Below, one piece after another: positions 1 to 9,962 of a stretch of 64,000 nucleotides of DNA. The stretch comes from Desulforapulum autotrophicum HRM2 (GTDB lineage Bacteria > Desulfobacterota > Desulfobacteria > Desulfobacterales > Desulfobacteraceae), in assembly GCF_000020365.1 (NCBI RefSeq), contig NC_012108.1, positions 3,976,001-4,040,000 of the forward strand, in the 5' to 3' direction. Within the stretch, counting starts at the first letter, position 1; the number at the start of each line of letters is the position of its first letter. The notes beneath the pieces are model-generated. The model was given only the letters and a program-made list of their open reading frames with translations. It was not told where the DNA came from and made no database searches. A program made the position numbers and the translations under genes.

Positions 1-818
1 ATGAGCCGTGTCAAGGCAATCCTTGCAATTTCCCTCCGGACCGGATTAAAGCCCGAGAGAATGACCGCTTCGGGGGTATCATCGATAATTAGATCTATGC
101 CCGTGGCAGCTTCAAGGGCCCGAATATTCCTTCCCTCCCGGCCAATGATCCTGCCCTTCATCTCATCGCCTGGAAGCTGAACCACCGAGACGGTTCTCTC
201 AGCCACAAAATCACCGGCATACCGCTGAATAGCCGTAGAAATAATCTTTTTGGCCTCTTTGTCAGCATTTTCCGTAGCCTCACTCATGATACGCTTCACA
301 AGCTTTGCACCTTCATGGTTGGCCTCGTTTTCCATGGATTTCAAGAGAATCGTCTTTGCCTCATCTGCTGTCAGACTTGCCACCCGTTCCAACTCACGCG
401 TAGTTTCTTCGACCAAGCTGGCATAGGTGGCTTCCTTTTGGGCATGGGCCTCAACCCTGGCACTAAGTTCATTCTCCTTTGCCTGCAATTCCATTTCCCG
501 CCGCTCGAATTTTTCATGGCGGTGATCAATGATTTCGCTCCTTGAGAGCAAACGCTTTTCTTCCTGTTTGAGTTCAGCTCTAATTCCCTCTGTTTCCACA
601 TCAAAAGCGCTTTTCATTTCAAGAAGCCTGCTCTTGGCCTCTATCTGTGCCTCCTTGAGAAGCGTCATTGCCTTTCTTTCCGCATTTTCAATGATCAATG
701 CCTGCTCTTTCAAAACGGCTGCGGCCTTTATCCGGGCACGCTTCAAAGTGAGGTAGTATGCTGCACCGAAACCCGATGCAAGCCCTGCTGCTGATGAAAG
801 AACCACAATAAATTCCAT
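1..818 (-). CDS. rny: Ribonuclease Y, N-terminal part (gene runs off the window start)
   Basis: This is an endoribonuclease that starts decay of many mRNAs and is anchored to the inner membrane. The reading frame opens at 818 and stays open to base 1, giving about 272 residues. The first 22 residues are a hydrophobic anchor ([17 protein letters not shown]). A long charged coiled coil rich in K, E and A follows to about residue 200. A KH RNA-binding domain comes next with [19 protein letters not shown] near residue 215. This order is diagnostic for RNase Y. The catalytic HD domain would lie beyond the window edge. An AGGAG ribosome site lies eight bases before the ATG. The gene follows the 6S RNA and is probably on the zapB-zapA-ssrS transcript. 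The identification is secure; completeness cannot be judged. Confidence 0.93.
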   Translation of the reverse strand, partial: MEFIVVLSSAAGLASGFGAAYYLTLKRARIKAAAVLKEQALIIENAERKAMTLLKEAQIEAKSRLLEMKSAFDVETEGIRAELKQEEKRLLSRSEIIDHRHEKFERREMELQAKENELSARVEAHAQKEATYASLVEETTRELERVASLTADEAKTILLKSMENEANHEGAKLVKRIMSEATENADKEAKKIISTAIQRYAGDFVAERTVSVVQLPGDEMKGRIIGREGRNIRALEAATGIDLIIDDTPEAVILSGFNPVRREIARIALTRL

Positions 819-1015
819 TTAACAATCTCCTAAATATTAGTATCAGTCACCCGATGGACTGTTGTTCTCCCGGGGATAGCGCAGCAATCCAGCTCTTTGA
901 CCTCCGTTACCAAAGGGAATAACAGAAGATTAAAAGCGATGTGAAAACCGCATATTTACGAGATGTAGGGAAGGATAAGGATTGAAAGACAAGGACAAGA
1001 AGGATGGTTGTTCAA

Positions 1016-1198
1016 GTACCCCCACATGATGCCGTGTTGCTTTAGTCTTTGAACCAAGGGTTCAAAAAAATGGGCTTCCAATAACACCTTAAGGCTTTTC
1101 CATTCAAGTGGAACTTGCACAACAGTGTCAGGGTGGATACCCTGTTCTGTAGCATTAGGACAAAGGACATCATACAATCACAAACACTGCAGGGGTAC
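1016..1198 (-). ncRNA. ssrS: 6S RNA
   Basis: This RNA mimics an open promoter and sequesters the housekeeping RNA polymerase holoenzyme. The stretch between zapA and rny has no convincing ORF. Its ends pair perfectly (GTACCCC at the 5' end, GGGGTAC at the 3' end). Its 3' half carries the blocks AGCCTTAA, TTGAACCCTTGGTTCAA and CGGCATC in the same order as E. coli 6S RNA, from memory. The predicted length of about 183 nt matches the usual 184 nt. Position directly after zapA is the conserved place for ssrS in proteobacteria. Ends are set from the terminal stem and may be off by a few bases. The remaining 197 bases to rny show no further gene. Confidence 0.88.
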
Positions 1199-1228
1199 AA
1201 CTTGTTAAACACATAGACAGAGAGCTTT

Positions 1229-1558
1229 TTATTTGATTCCCTCATCTATCTTTTCGATAAGGGACGTCATCCGTTGATAAACATAGTTCTCAAGCTTCGA
1301 ATGCTCCAACTTCAACTCTTGAAAGTCCTTGGATATATTCATGGCAGCAAGAAGTAGTATTGCCAGCTTGTTCCTATCCGAGGATTTGAATTCAAATTGA
1401 TCTTCTGCCTTTACAACATGACGCTTTAAATATTCGGCAACCTCTTTGGAATCAACTGTTGAACTTTCAGACTTGAACTTAAACTCCAAACCAAAAAGCT
1501 CAATTTTAACGATCTCATCCAATGAAGTATCTTTACCAGACTGAGCCCCCGTTGTCAC
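1229..1558 (-). CDS. zapA: Cell division protein ZapA
   Basis: ZapA binds FtsZ at midcell and bundles its filaments. The 109-residue product has the family's N-terminal beta region (IVKIELFGLEFKFKSE), then an alpha region with RNKLAILLLAAMNISKDF and a C-terminal coiled coil. Length is typical. The start is GTG at 1558, chosen because GGGAGG lies five bases upstream. It follows the zapB-like gene by ten bases and precedes the 6S RNA, so the three are likely one transcript from the promoter at 1839-1867. Confidence 0.88.
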   Translation of the reverse strand: MTTGAQSGKDTSLDEIVKIELFGLEFKFKSESSTVDSKEVAEYLKRHVVKAEDQFEFKSSDRNKLAILLLAAMNISKDFQELKLEHSKLENYVYQRMTSLIEKIDEGIK

Positions 1559-1568
1559 TCAAACCTCC

Positions 1569-1811
1569 CTAAGGAGTATCGGAAAAATTATTGAGTTTTT
1601 CAAGAAGCCCATCAATTTTTGACCTGACTACCGCCTGTTGTTCAGCATACTGCTCTTCTGTTTCATTCTTCTTATTTAGTTCCGTTTCAAGACGCTCGAC
1701 CTTAACCTTCAACTCTGTATTTTCCAACTGAAATGTCTGGCAGAGTTCAATTAAAAAATCGACTTTTTCGTCTATATCGGCAAACTTATTATCTAATAGT
1801 TCATTATCCAA
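1569..1811 (-). CDS. ZapB-like small coiled-coil cell division protein
   Basis: The product has 80 residues and is nearly all coiled coil, with heptad-like leucines (LIELCQTFQLENTELKVKVE) and no membrane segment. Size, coiled coil and position directly before zapA match the ZapB-like proteins of deltaproteobacteria, which tie ZapA/FtsZ to other division components. Sequence conservation in this family is low, so the assignment rests mostly on context. The start is TTG at 1811, with GAGGA seven bases upstream. No ATG in this frame fits. Confidence 0.7.
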   Translation of the reverse strand: MDNELLDNKFADIDEKVDFLIELCQTFQLENTELKVKVERLETELNKKNETEEQYAEQQAVVRSKIDGLLEKLNNFSDTP

Positions 1812-1838
1812 TTTCCATTCCTCGCAAACATTTATTCA

Positions 1839-1867
1839 TTTATATTCATAGCCTTTCACAAAGTCAA
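1839..1867 (-). promoter_or_regulatory. Sigma-70-type promoter for zapB-zapA-ssrS
   Basis: On the minus strand TTGACT (1862-1867) and TATAAA (1839-1844) are separated by exactly 17 bases. Each box matches consensus at five of six positions. The site lies in the 62-base gap between the GlmU-like gene and the zapB-like gene, reading into the latter. Confidence 0.6.
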
Positions 1868-1873
1868 GACAAT

Positions 1874-2629
1874 TCACACATCCGCCCGTTCCCGGCACAA
1901 CACATCTGCTTTTTTTAACTGCACAAGGGTGTTAACGCCAAGAACCTCCCTTGGGTCTTCAGCCGTGAGCACTCCCATTTTGACCCCATCTGCCGCTCCG
2001 ATTTTTACAAGATCTGTCAGGTAGTATTCATTCTGGGCATTGTCCCGATTCAACCGATTCAGGGCCGAGATTAAAAACTGCCTTTCAATACAATAAATAC
2101 CGGAATTAACCAAGCTGATTTTTTTCTCTTCCATGGAAGCATCCGCCTCTTCACAGATGGACATTAGTTTACTTTGGGCATCCAGAATCATCCTACCATA
2201 TCCTGCAGGTTCGTCAACCTTAACTGCAAGGGCTGTCAATCTGTTTTCATTGTTCAGGTGAAAATCAACCAGTTTTTCAACGGTTTTCGCCCGAATAAGC
2301 GGTACGTCACCACAGAGGACAACCACATGGCCGACAGCTTTTGCCAGGTGAGGAATAGCTGCCTTTACCGCATCTCCGGTTCCAAGCAGTGATTTTTGAA
2401 CGGCAAAAGCCACTTGATATGCCCGGGCCACCTCAGCCTTTACCTGTTCGGCCTGATGCCCCACAACCACAACAACATTGGACCCTGAAACCTTGACGGC
2501 ACAGTCAACCACATGGATGATCATACTCTGCCCGTTCACCGGATGGAGAACCTTTGCCCGATCCGACTTCATACGGGTTCCCTTTCCTGCAGCCAGGACG
2601 ACCACCCCGACCTCGATACCCAATGCCAT
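1874..2629 (-). CDS. GlmU-like N-acetylglucosamine-1-phosphate uridylyltransferase, N-terminal half only
   Basis: This nucleotidyltransferase probably makes UDP-GlcNAc from UTP and GlcNAc-1-phosphate for peptidoglycan and LPS. The 252 residues begin with the sugar-nucleotidyltransferase signature VVVLAAGKGTRMKSDRAKVL, followed by GTGDAV, VVVLCGDVPL and a conserved E-Y-Y-L-T-D block near residue 210. Bifunctional GlmU is about 450 residues with a left-handed beta-helix acetyltransferase. That half is missing, and no frameshifted remainder follows, since zapB starts 62 bases later. The frame is open upstream to 2713, but an AGGAGG seven bases before the ATG at 2629 fixes the start. It lies behind the terminator-like hairpin after atpC. 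It could instead act on another sugar phosphate. Confidence 0.82.
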   Translation of the reverse strand: MALGIEVGVVVLAAGKGTRMKSDRAKVLHPVNGQSMIIHVVDCAVKVSGSNVVVVVGHQAEQVKAEVARAYQVAFAVQKSLLGTGDAVKAAIPHLAKAVGHVVVLCGDVPLIRAKTVEKLVDFHLNNENRLTALAVKVDEPAGYGRMILDAQSKLMSICEEADASMEEKKISLVNSGIYCIERQFLISALNRLNRDNAQNEYYLTDLVKIGAADGVKMGVLTAEDPREVLGVNTLVQLKKADVLCRERADV

Positions 2630-2653
2630 ACCAAACCTCCTTGACTCTCCCCT

Positions 2654-2693
2654 AAAAGAAAGGGGGCGCATATAATACATGCACCCCCCCTTT
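2654..2693 (-). terminator. Intrinsic terminator or attenuator after the ATP synthase operon
   Basis: On the minus strand AAAGGGGG and GTGCAT pair with ATGCGCCCCCTTT around a short loop, and CTTTTAGG follows. The hairpin sits between the atpC stop and the ribosome site of the GlmU-like gene. It can end or dampen atp transcription before that gene. The T-run is short, so readthrough is likely. Confidence 0.55.
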
Positions 2694-2743
2694 GCTTTGT
2701 CAGATCCAACCAATCCAACGTTGTCAGATCAGAATCAGCTGAA

Positions 2744-3151
2744 CTATCGCGTCTCGATCACGGACAATCTTTGAATTGCCCTTCTCAGGGCAGCTTCAGC
2801 CCGAAGGATATCGATTCCGACAGAACGCTCGGAAATACGTTTTTCAGCCCTGGCCTTTGCAGCCCTGACCCTTTCAACCTCAATCTGGCTTCTACGTTCC
2901 GCAGACTCGGCCAAAACCGTCACCTTGGTTGGCAGCACCTCAGCAAATCCACCGTTGACAAAGAGAACCCTCTCTTTGCCGGCGGCGTCCTTGTAGCGCA
3001 GACTTCCAATCTTGAGAGAGGTCAGAAAAGTAGTATGCCCCCTTAGTACACCAAATTCACCCTCTGAGCCTGGCGCCATAACGATCTGGGCCTCTTCACT
3101 GACAACAGATGCCCCTGGGGTGACCACTTCAAGAAAAATATTCTCAGCCAT
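2744..3151 (-). CDS. atpC: F1Fo ATP synthase subunit epsilon
   Basis: Epsilon is the central-stalk subunit that couples the c-ring to gamma and restrains ATP hydrolysis. The 135 residues show the N-terminal beta-sandwich (FLEVVTPGASVVSEEAQIV, GSEGEFGVLRGHTTFLTSL, VNGGFAEV) followed by two C-terminal helices rich in R and A. Length is typical. It starts 14 bases after atpD and is the last gene of the operon. Confidence 0.95.
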   Translation of the reverse strand: MAENIFLEVVTPGASVVSEEAQIVMAPGSEGEFGVLRGHTTFLTSLKIGSLRYKDAAGKERVLFVNGGFAEVLPTKVTVLAESAERRSQIEVERVRAAKARAEKRISERSVGIDILRAEAALRRAIQRLSVIETR

Positions 3152-3165
3152 TATATCCCCCTGGT

Positions 3166-4605
<1,440 letters not shown>

Positions 4606-4633
4606 TTATATTCTTAGTCTAAAAATCTGTAGA

Positions 4634-5530
4634 TCAGTTCAGGGCCTCGGCGCCGCCAACAATGTCCATTAGATCCGCAGTGATTCCTGCCTGACGCGTC
4701 TTGTTAAAAATGGTCTGCAGTTCATCGATCATATCCTTGCACGCCTTGGTTGCATTTTCCATGGCCTTCATTCGCTGTGCATTTTCACTGGTTGATGTCT
4801 GAAGTAGCGCATCATAGATCTGAATAAAAATGTTTTTGGGAAGCATCTCCCCGAGCAATGCATCGGATGATGGTTCGCAGATATGTTCGGCCAAATAGGC
4901 CGTTTCTTCTTTGGCTCCTGCCTCATCAGGCTTCTCCATCGCCTCAAGGGAAGGGATGGGAAGAAGCTGTTTTACCACCGGCTCCTGCCTGGCCAGATTC
5001 TTAAACTCGGAATATACAAGATATACCTCGTCAACATCCGCTTCAAGAAACCGGTTGATCAGTTTCTGACCCGAAGTGGATGCCACGCTGAAATCAAATT
5101 TTCCACCAACAACCCCAAGGTACTGGTCGTCAATTGTCATGGACATTTTTTTAGCCCAATCCCTGCCTTTTTTCCCAAAGCAGGTAAACGTAACCTCTTT
5201 GTCCTGGAGTTTTGACTTGATAAATTTATCGGCTTTATCAATGAGGTTGACATTGAAGCCACCGCAAAGTCCTCTGTCTGATGTACAGAGAATCACATTC
5301 ACCTTTTTTGGCTCTTCCCTTGGCACAAGAAGGGGACTTGCCTCTTCCCCGGCCTTTCCTGCTATACTTCCCAACACTTCTGAAAATTTGGACGCATAGG
5401 GCTTGAATCTGTCCATCTTTTCCTGGGAACCACGCAAACGGGAAGTAGCGACCATTTTCATGGCAGAGGTAATCTGCCTGGTCTTTTTTACACTGCCTAT
5501 CTTTAGTTGTACTTCCTTTAACGTTGCCAT
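4634..5530 (-). CDS. atpG: F1Fo ATP synthase subunit gamma
   Basis: Gamma is the rotating central shaft of F1. The 298-residue product begins MATLKEVQLKIGSVKKTRQI and continues with TSAMKMVATSRLR. It ends with the conserved C-terminal helix (MKAMENATKACKDMIDEL, NKTRQAGITADLMDIVGGA). The frame is open further upstream to 5587, but the family start is the ATG at 5530, with AAGGT nearby. An internal stretch around residues 195-225 (EKPDEAGAKEETA) is longer than in E. coli, as is common in this group. Confidence 0.95.
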   Translation of the reverse strand: MATLKEVQLKIGSVKKTRQITSAMKMVATSRLRGSQEKMDRFKPYASKFSEVLGSIAGKAGEEASPLLVPREEPKKVNVILCTSDRGLCGGFNVNLIDKADKFIKSKLQDKEVTFTCFGKKGRDWAKKMSMTIDDQYLGVVGGKFDFSVASTSGQKLINRFLEADVDEVYLVYSEFKNLARQEPVVKQLLPIPSLEAMEKPDEAGAKEETAYLAEHICEPSSDALLGEMLPKNIFIQIYDALLQTSTSENAQRMKAMENATKACKDMIDELQTIFNKTRQAGITADLMDIVGGAEALN

Positions 5531-5600
5531 AAGTTCTACCTTTTTAGCCTGTATGTTATTAGATAAATTCCTGAAAAAATCCTGCAAGAATCAACTTTAA

Positions 5601-7115
5601 CTATACAGTTGCCTTGAACTCCTCGTCATAGGCGTCAAGTGCTTTTTTGATAGTAACTTCGAGATCTTCCGTGATGGCCTGTTTCTCAACAAGGCCTGAA
5701 AAAACCTCGGGAAAACGTGCCTCTACAAAGGCGTAGAGACCTGTTTCGTACTTGCCTACGGCATCCTTGGGGTACTTATCAATGTAACCCTTGGTTCCGG
5801 CATACAGGGCAAGCACCTGGCGCTCCATGGCAAGCGGCCTGAACTGGGGCTGTTTCAGAAGCTCGACCAGACGTTCCCCACGGGTAAGCTGTCGCTGGGT
5901 TGCGGCATCAAGGTCACTACCAAATGCGGCAAAGGCCTCGAGCTCTCTGTACTGGGCAAGATCGAGCCGCAGGGTACCTGCAACCTGTTTCATGGCCTTG
6001 CACTGTGCAGCACCACCAACCCTGGATACGGAAAGTCCAACGTCAATGGCGGGCCGTACACCGGCAAAGAACAACGACTTGTCAAGGTATATCTGACCGT
6101 CGGTGATGGAGATAACATTGGTGGGGATAAAGGCGGAGACATCACCCTCCTGGGTCTCAATGATGGGAAGGGCTGTGAGGGAACCTGCGCCCAATTCATC
6201 GTTGAGTTTAGCTGAGCGCTCGAGAAGCCTGGAATGGTTGTAAAAAATATCTCCCGGAAAGGCCTCACGTCCTGGCGGACGCCTGAGAAGAAGGGATACC
6301 TGACGGTAGGCAACAGCCTGTTTGGAAAGATCATCATAGATGATCAGGGCATGCTCGCCCTTGTCGCGGAAGTACTCGCCCATGGCGCATCCTGCAAACG
6401 GAGCAAGGTACTGCATGGCAGCGGGCTCACTTGCACTTGCAACGACAACGGTGGTGTACTCCATGGCACCGTGCTCTTCAAGGGCCGCAACCACCTGGGC
6501 AACCGTGGATTTTTTCTGGCCACAGGCAACGTAGATGCATTTCACATCCGTGTTTTTCTGGGCAATGATGGCGTCAACAGCTATGGCTGTCTTGCCGATC
6601 TGGCGATCGCCGATGATGAGCTCACGCTGGCCCCTTCCGACTGGGGTCATGCCATCGACAGCCTTGGAACCGGTGTAGCAGGGCTCGTGAACGGACTTTC
6701 TTGCAATAACACCGGGAGCAATAAGCTCCATGTTCTTGAACTCGGTTGTATCAATGGGTCCCTTGCCGTCAATCGGCTCACCCGTGGTTGAAACAACACG
6801 ACCAAGAACGGCCTCACCAACGGGAACGGATGCGATACGGTCGGTACGTTTGACGATATCGCCTTCCTTGATATTTCTATCCTCACCAAGGATGGCCACA
6901 CCCACGTTGTCTTCTTCAAGGTTCAGGGCAAGACCAAGAATGTTACCGGGGAACTCAACAAGTTCCATGGCTTTTACCTTTTCAAGACCGTAAACCCTGG
7001 CAATACCATCACCAACGCTCAAGACAACACCGGTCTCGCTCAGCTCGACCTCTTTGTCAAAATCCTTGATCTGCTCTTTTATGATTTGGCTTATTTCTTC
7101 AGCTTTAATTTTCAT
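5601..7115 (-). CDS. atpA: F1Fo ATP synthase subunit alpha
   Basis: Alpha is the non-catalytic nucleotide-binding subunit of F1. The 504 residues include Walker A GDRQIGKT near residue 170, the [20 protein letters not shown] block with [14 protein letters not shown], and the C-terminal helical domain. Length and motifs are canonical. Its ATG overlaps the atpH stop by one base, suggesting translational coupling. Confidence 0.97.
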   Translation of the reverse strand: MKIKAEEISQIIKEQIKDFDKEVELSETGVVLSVGDGIARVYGLEKVKAMELVEFPGNILGLALNLEEDNVGVAILGEDRNIKEGDIVKRTDRIASVPVGEAVLGRVVSTTGEPIDGKGPIDTTEFKNMELIAPGVIARKSVHEPCYTGSKAVDGMTPVGRGQRELIIGDRQIGKTAIAVDAIIAQKNTDVKCIYVACGQKKSTVAQVVAALEEHGAMEYTTVVVASASEPAAMQYLAPFAGCAMGEYFRDKGEHALIIYDDLSKQAVAYRQVSLLLRRPPGREAFPGDIFYNHSRLLERSAKLNDELGAGSLTALPIIETQEGDVSAFIPTNVISITDGQIYLDKSLFFAGVRPAIDVGLSVSRVGGAAQCKAMKQVAGTLRLDLAQYRELEAFAAFGSDLDAATQRQLTRGERLVELLKQPQFRPLAMERQVLALYAGTKGYIDKYPKDAVGKYETGLYAFVEARFPEVFSGLVEKQAITEDLEVTIKKALDAYDEEFKATV

Positions 7116-7666
7116 TAGGCACTCTCACCCCTTTTTAATGTTTCCCGCATATTGAACAGTTGAGTTTTAACGCTGCCGTCCAGCACAAGGTCGCCTATCT
7201 TGGTAACCACTCCTCCAAGAAGGCTTGGATCCTGCTCAACATCCAGAACAATATCTTTGCCGATTCTTGTTGCAAGGCCGGCCCTTATCTTTTCAACGGC
7301 ATCCGAAGAGAGCTCTGTAGCCGACACAAGGGTGGCATGCACAACGCCCTTGAGCTCATCGGCCAGGGAGTAGTAGAACTCACAGACCTCCCGGATGAAG
7401 CTGATCCTGGCCTTGGCAAAAAGCAGGATAAGAAATGACTTCATTACCTTGGAGAGTCCGCCCTTGTCAAGCACTGCAATCAGGACGTTTTTTCGATCGT
7501 TTTTATCATACAGCGGATTTGAAATGGTTTGTTCAAGCTCGGGATTCGCATCAAAGAATTGAACGATGTCGTCAAGCTCCTTGCGATACTGATCGGTATT
7601 GCCATCTTCCTTACCAATAAGCATCAATGCCGTTGCATAACGTCTGGAAACAGATACACTTTTCAT
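7115..7666 (-). CDS. atpH: F1Fo ATP synthase subunit delta
   Basis: Delta is the stator subunit that joins F1 alpha to the b/b' stalk. The 183 residues match the family: N-terminal helical bundle ([18 protein letters not shown]), then the C-terminal block with [24 protein letters not shown] near residue 150. It overlaps atpA by one base and abuts atpF. Confidence 0.93.
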   Translation of the reverse strand: MKSVSVSRRYATALMLIGKEDGNTDQYRKELDDIVQFFDANPELEQTISNPLYDKNDRKNVLIAVLDKGGLSKVMKSFLILLFAKARISFIREVCEFYYSLADELKGVVHATLVSATELSSDAVEKIRAGLATRIGKDIVLDVEQDPSLLGGVVTKIGDLVLDGSVKTQLFNMRETLKRGESA

Positions 7667-8274
7667 TATGCCACCACCTTTGTAAGATAGTCGTCAACAA
7701 GCCTGTCCTGATCTTCTTTTGAGATGGACTCCTTGACGAGGACCTCAGCCTTTGCAAGGGCTTTTTCAACAATCTCCTGCCTGAGTCCCTCTTTTGCGTT
7801 TTTGAACTCCTGCTCGATATTGCGTTTGGCCATTTCCTCAAGCTTTATCGCCTGGGCCTCGGCCTCGGCAAGAATACGTTTCTTTGCCGCTTCACCCTGG
7901 GCCACGTAATCGGCAACAATCTGACCGGCCTCCTGGTCAAGGGCAGAGATTTTCTGAGCATATTCTGCAAGGATTCGTTCAGACTCAGTCTTTTTCTGCT
8001 CAAGGGTTTTCAGCTCTTCCTTAATGCCCGCTGTCCGGGATGAGAAAAACTCCTTAACGGGTTTTTTGGCAATGTAGAACAGCGCAGCTGCAAGCACCAC
8101 AAAGTTCATAACCTTGTAGGTATCTGTAATGACCCACCCCTTTGGAGCAGCAGCCTCATGGCCTCCGCCCGAGGATGCAAGTGCCGCGCCTGCAAAGCCA
8201 AGGAGTATAATTGCCGCAAAAGAAAAAATTGCAGAACCTTTACCCTCCCATCTACTTGCAAATTTCATCAGCAT
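7666..8274 (-). CDS. atpF: F1Fo ATP synthase subunit b, with an N-terminal extension
   Basis: This is the peripheral stalk subunit anchored in the membrane. Its 202 residues start with a signal-peptide-like segment (residues 11-33, SAIFSFAAIILLGFAGAALA). A second hydrophobic segment near 50-70 (VMNFVVLAAALFYIA) follows, then a long charged coiled coil. The second segment corresponds to the usual b anchor. The extra leading segment occurs in related deltaproteobacteria, from memory. It overlaps the upstream b' gene by seven bases, and the pair probably forms a heterodimeric stalk. Confidence 0.9.
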   Translation of the reverse strand: MLMKFASRWEGKGSAIFSFAAIILLGFAGAALASSGGGHEAAAPKGWVITDTYKVMNFVVLAAALFYIAKKPVKEFFSSRTAGIKEELKTLEQKKTESERILAEYAQKISALDQEAGQIVADYVAQGEAAKKRILAEAEAQAIKLEEMAKRNIEQEFKNAKEGLRQEIVEKALAKAEVLVKESISKEDQDRLVDDYLTKVVA

Positions 8275-8693
8275 GCCCTCCCCAGGATTTTTTCACCAAT
8301 TGCCTTGGAAAACAGCTCCACTTCTGCTTCAAGAGCAACTCTTGCCTTTTCGGTCTCTTCAGCCACCTGCGTGCGTATCTGAGCAAGGTTGGACTGAGCC
8401 GTTTTGTTGATCCGGTCAATAATTTCTTTTTCTTCCTGCGATGCTTCCCCAACAAAGGCTTCTTTCTTTTTCAAGCCTATTGTTCTGGCCTCTTTGAGGC
8501 CGTCCTTATACGCCTGATCCTGACTAACAGCCTGGTTTTCAAGGGATTCTATCCCCTGCTCCAAACCATTAATCTTCTCCTTTCGTTCCAGGAGAACCTT
8601 GCGGATCGGCTTAAAAAGGATGAGGTTAAGCACAAACAAGAGAAAAAGGAAATTGATGATCTGGATAAACAGGGATCCATCAACACTAACCAT
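8268..8693 (-). CDS. atpF': F1Fo ATP synthase subunit b' (second b-type stalk subunit)
   Basis: The 141 residues hold one N-terminal membrane anchor (SLFIQIINFLFLLFVLNLILF), then a charged coiled coil with LLERKEKINGLEQGIESLE. This is the short b' form that pairs with b. It is the first gene of the operon; subunits a and c are not in this window and must be encoded elsewhere, as is common in deltaproteobacteria. A possible promoter lies at 8808-8836. Confidence 0.9.
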   Translation of the reverse strand: MVSVDGSLFIQIINFLFLLFVLNLILFKPIRKVLLERKEKINGLEQGIESLENQAVSQDQAYKDGLKEARTIGLKKKEAFVGEASQEEKEIIDRINKTAQSNLAQIRTQVAEETEKARVALEAEVELFSKAIGEKILGRAC

Positions 8694-8807
8694 AAACTTC
8701 CCTCCACCAGTTAATAATTAATATACCAACTACCTATATACCATCCTTACCCGTGCTACAAACGGGTAATTAAAATACGCACACAATAAACCTTCTGAAT
8801 CGCAAAT

Positions 8808-8836
8808 TGAGTATCATCAAGATATTTTTTTGTCAA
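8808..8836 (-). promoter_or_regulatory. Possible promoter of the ATP synthase operon
   Basis: TTGACA (8831-8836, minus strand) is a perfect -35 box. The -10 is weak: TACTCA at 17 bases or GATACT at 15 bases spacing. It lies 115 bases before the b' start. A separate inverted repeat (TTACCCGT/ACGGGTAA, 8749-8772) sits between rodA and the operon but lacks a T-run. Confidence 0.35.
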
Positions 8837-8858
8837 CATCCAAATGGGGGATCCAGTC

Positions 8859-9962
8859 TCAGGTCGAAGCAAACCTTCGCATGCTAATGTTCATCAAAAT
8901 TCCAATGCCGGCCATATTGGTTATCACAGATGACCCCCCATAGCTGATCAAAGGGAGAGGAACGCCAACCACCGGCATCAGCCCCATGACCATGCCGACA
9001 TTGATGAAGATCTGCCAGAAAATCATGATTGTGACGCCAAACGCAAGAATGGAACCAAACGTATTCCGGCAGGAGTAAGAAATATTAAGCCCCCAGAGAA
9101 GCAGAAAAAAATAGAGAAACAGCAGGAACAGACACCCTGCAAGGCCCCATTCTTCTGCAAGCACGGATAGAATAAAATCAGTGTGCTGCTCAGGCAGAAA
9201 AGCAAGAGCATTCTGGGTTCCATGGAGAAATCCCTTTCCAAAAATCATGCCTGAACCAATGGCTATTTTTGATTGAATAATATGGTAGCCGGCACCAAGG
9301 GGATCCCGATCCGGATTCAAAAAAGTAAGAATTCTGGCTTTCTGGTAGTCCTTTAACACAAACCACACCAGGGGGACAGCTGCGGCACCAAGGAGCGCAC
9401 AGGTCAGAAACACCCTTTTTTGAACCCTTACGAACAGGGTAAGACAGGCAACCAGAAAAAGCAGCAGCAGGGCTGTTCCAAGATCGGGTTGTTTTACGAT
9501 AAGAAGAAAAGGAAGTGATAAAACAAACAACGGTTTCACAAGGTCACGAAAGCCCAGCCCTTGCTCGGTAACAATACCCGAATATACGGACGAAATCATG
9601 ATAATAAGAGAAACCTTCATGAGCTCGGACGGCTGCATGGTAAAAGGTCCAAGGGCCAACCACCTGCGTGATCCACCCACATTTTTTCCAAAGAAAAGGA
9701 CCATGACAAGAAGGAGCACGCAGACGCAGTAAATGGCAACACTTGCCTTGTCCAGATATTTGTAATGCACCAGAAGTGAGGCAAACATGATGGCGAACCC
9801 GGCCCCCATCCAGACGACCTGCTTTTTAAAAAGCACATGGGTTTCGCCCACCCCTCCTGCGGTGACGGCACTGTAAAGCACAATAAGACCAACCGCTGAG
9901 ACCAGAAGCGTAAGAATCAGCAGCCCCCAGTCAAAGCACTCCACCAACCGCCGGTCAAACAT
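8859..9962 (-). CDS. rodA: Rod-shape SEDS peptidoglycan polymerase RodA
   Basis: RodA is a membrane glycosyltransferase that polymerises glycan strands during cell elongation with PBP2. The 367 residues form about ten membrane segments. Family marks are PSELMKVSLI near residue 115, VKQPDLGTALLLL near 155, the long loop with GKGFLHGTQNALAFLPEQHTDF near 245-265, and VGVPLPLISYGGSS near 330. It overlaps mrdA by eight bases and is last in the mreBCD-mrdA-rodA operon. Confidence 0.95.
   Translation of the reverse strand: MFDRRLVECFDWGLLILTLLVSAVGLIVLYSAVTAGGVGETHVLFKKQVVWMGAGFAIMFASLLVHYKYLDKASVAIYCVCVLLLVMVLFFGKNVGGSRRWLALGPFTMQPSELMKVSLIIMISSVYSGIVTEQGLGFRDLVKPLFVLSLPFLLIVKQPDLGTALLLLFLVACLTLFVRVQKRVFLTCALLGAAAVPLVWFVLKDYQKARILTFLNPDRDPLGAGYHIIQSKIAIGSGMIFGKGFLHGTQNALAFLPEQHTDFILSVLAEEWGLAGCLFLLFLYFFLLLWGLNISYSCRNTFGSILAFGVTIMIFWQIFINVGMVMGLMPVVGVPLPLISYGGSSVITNMAGIGILMNISMRRFAST

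Noticed and set aside
956-1245. Two overlapping minus-strand ORFs between zapA and rny
   Set aside because: The stretch carries the 6S RNA sequence blocks and stem. The ORFs lack ribosome sites and familiar composition.
8749-8772. Inverted repeat TTACCCGT/ACGGGTAA as the rodA terminator
   Set aside because: The stem is good, but there is no T-run on the minus strand; it could equally be an operator or chance.
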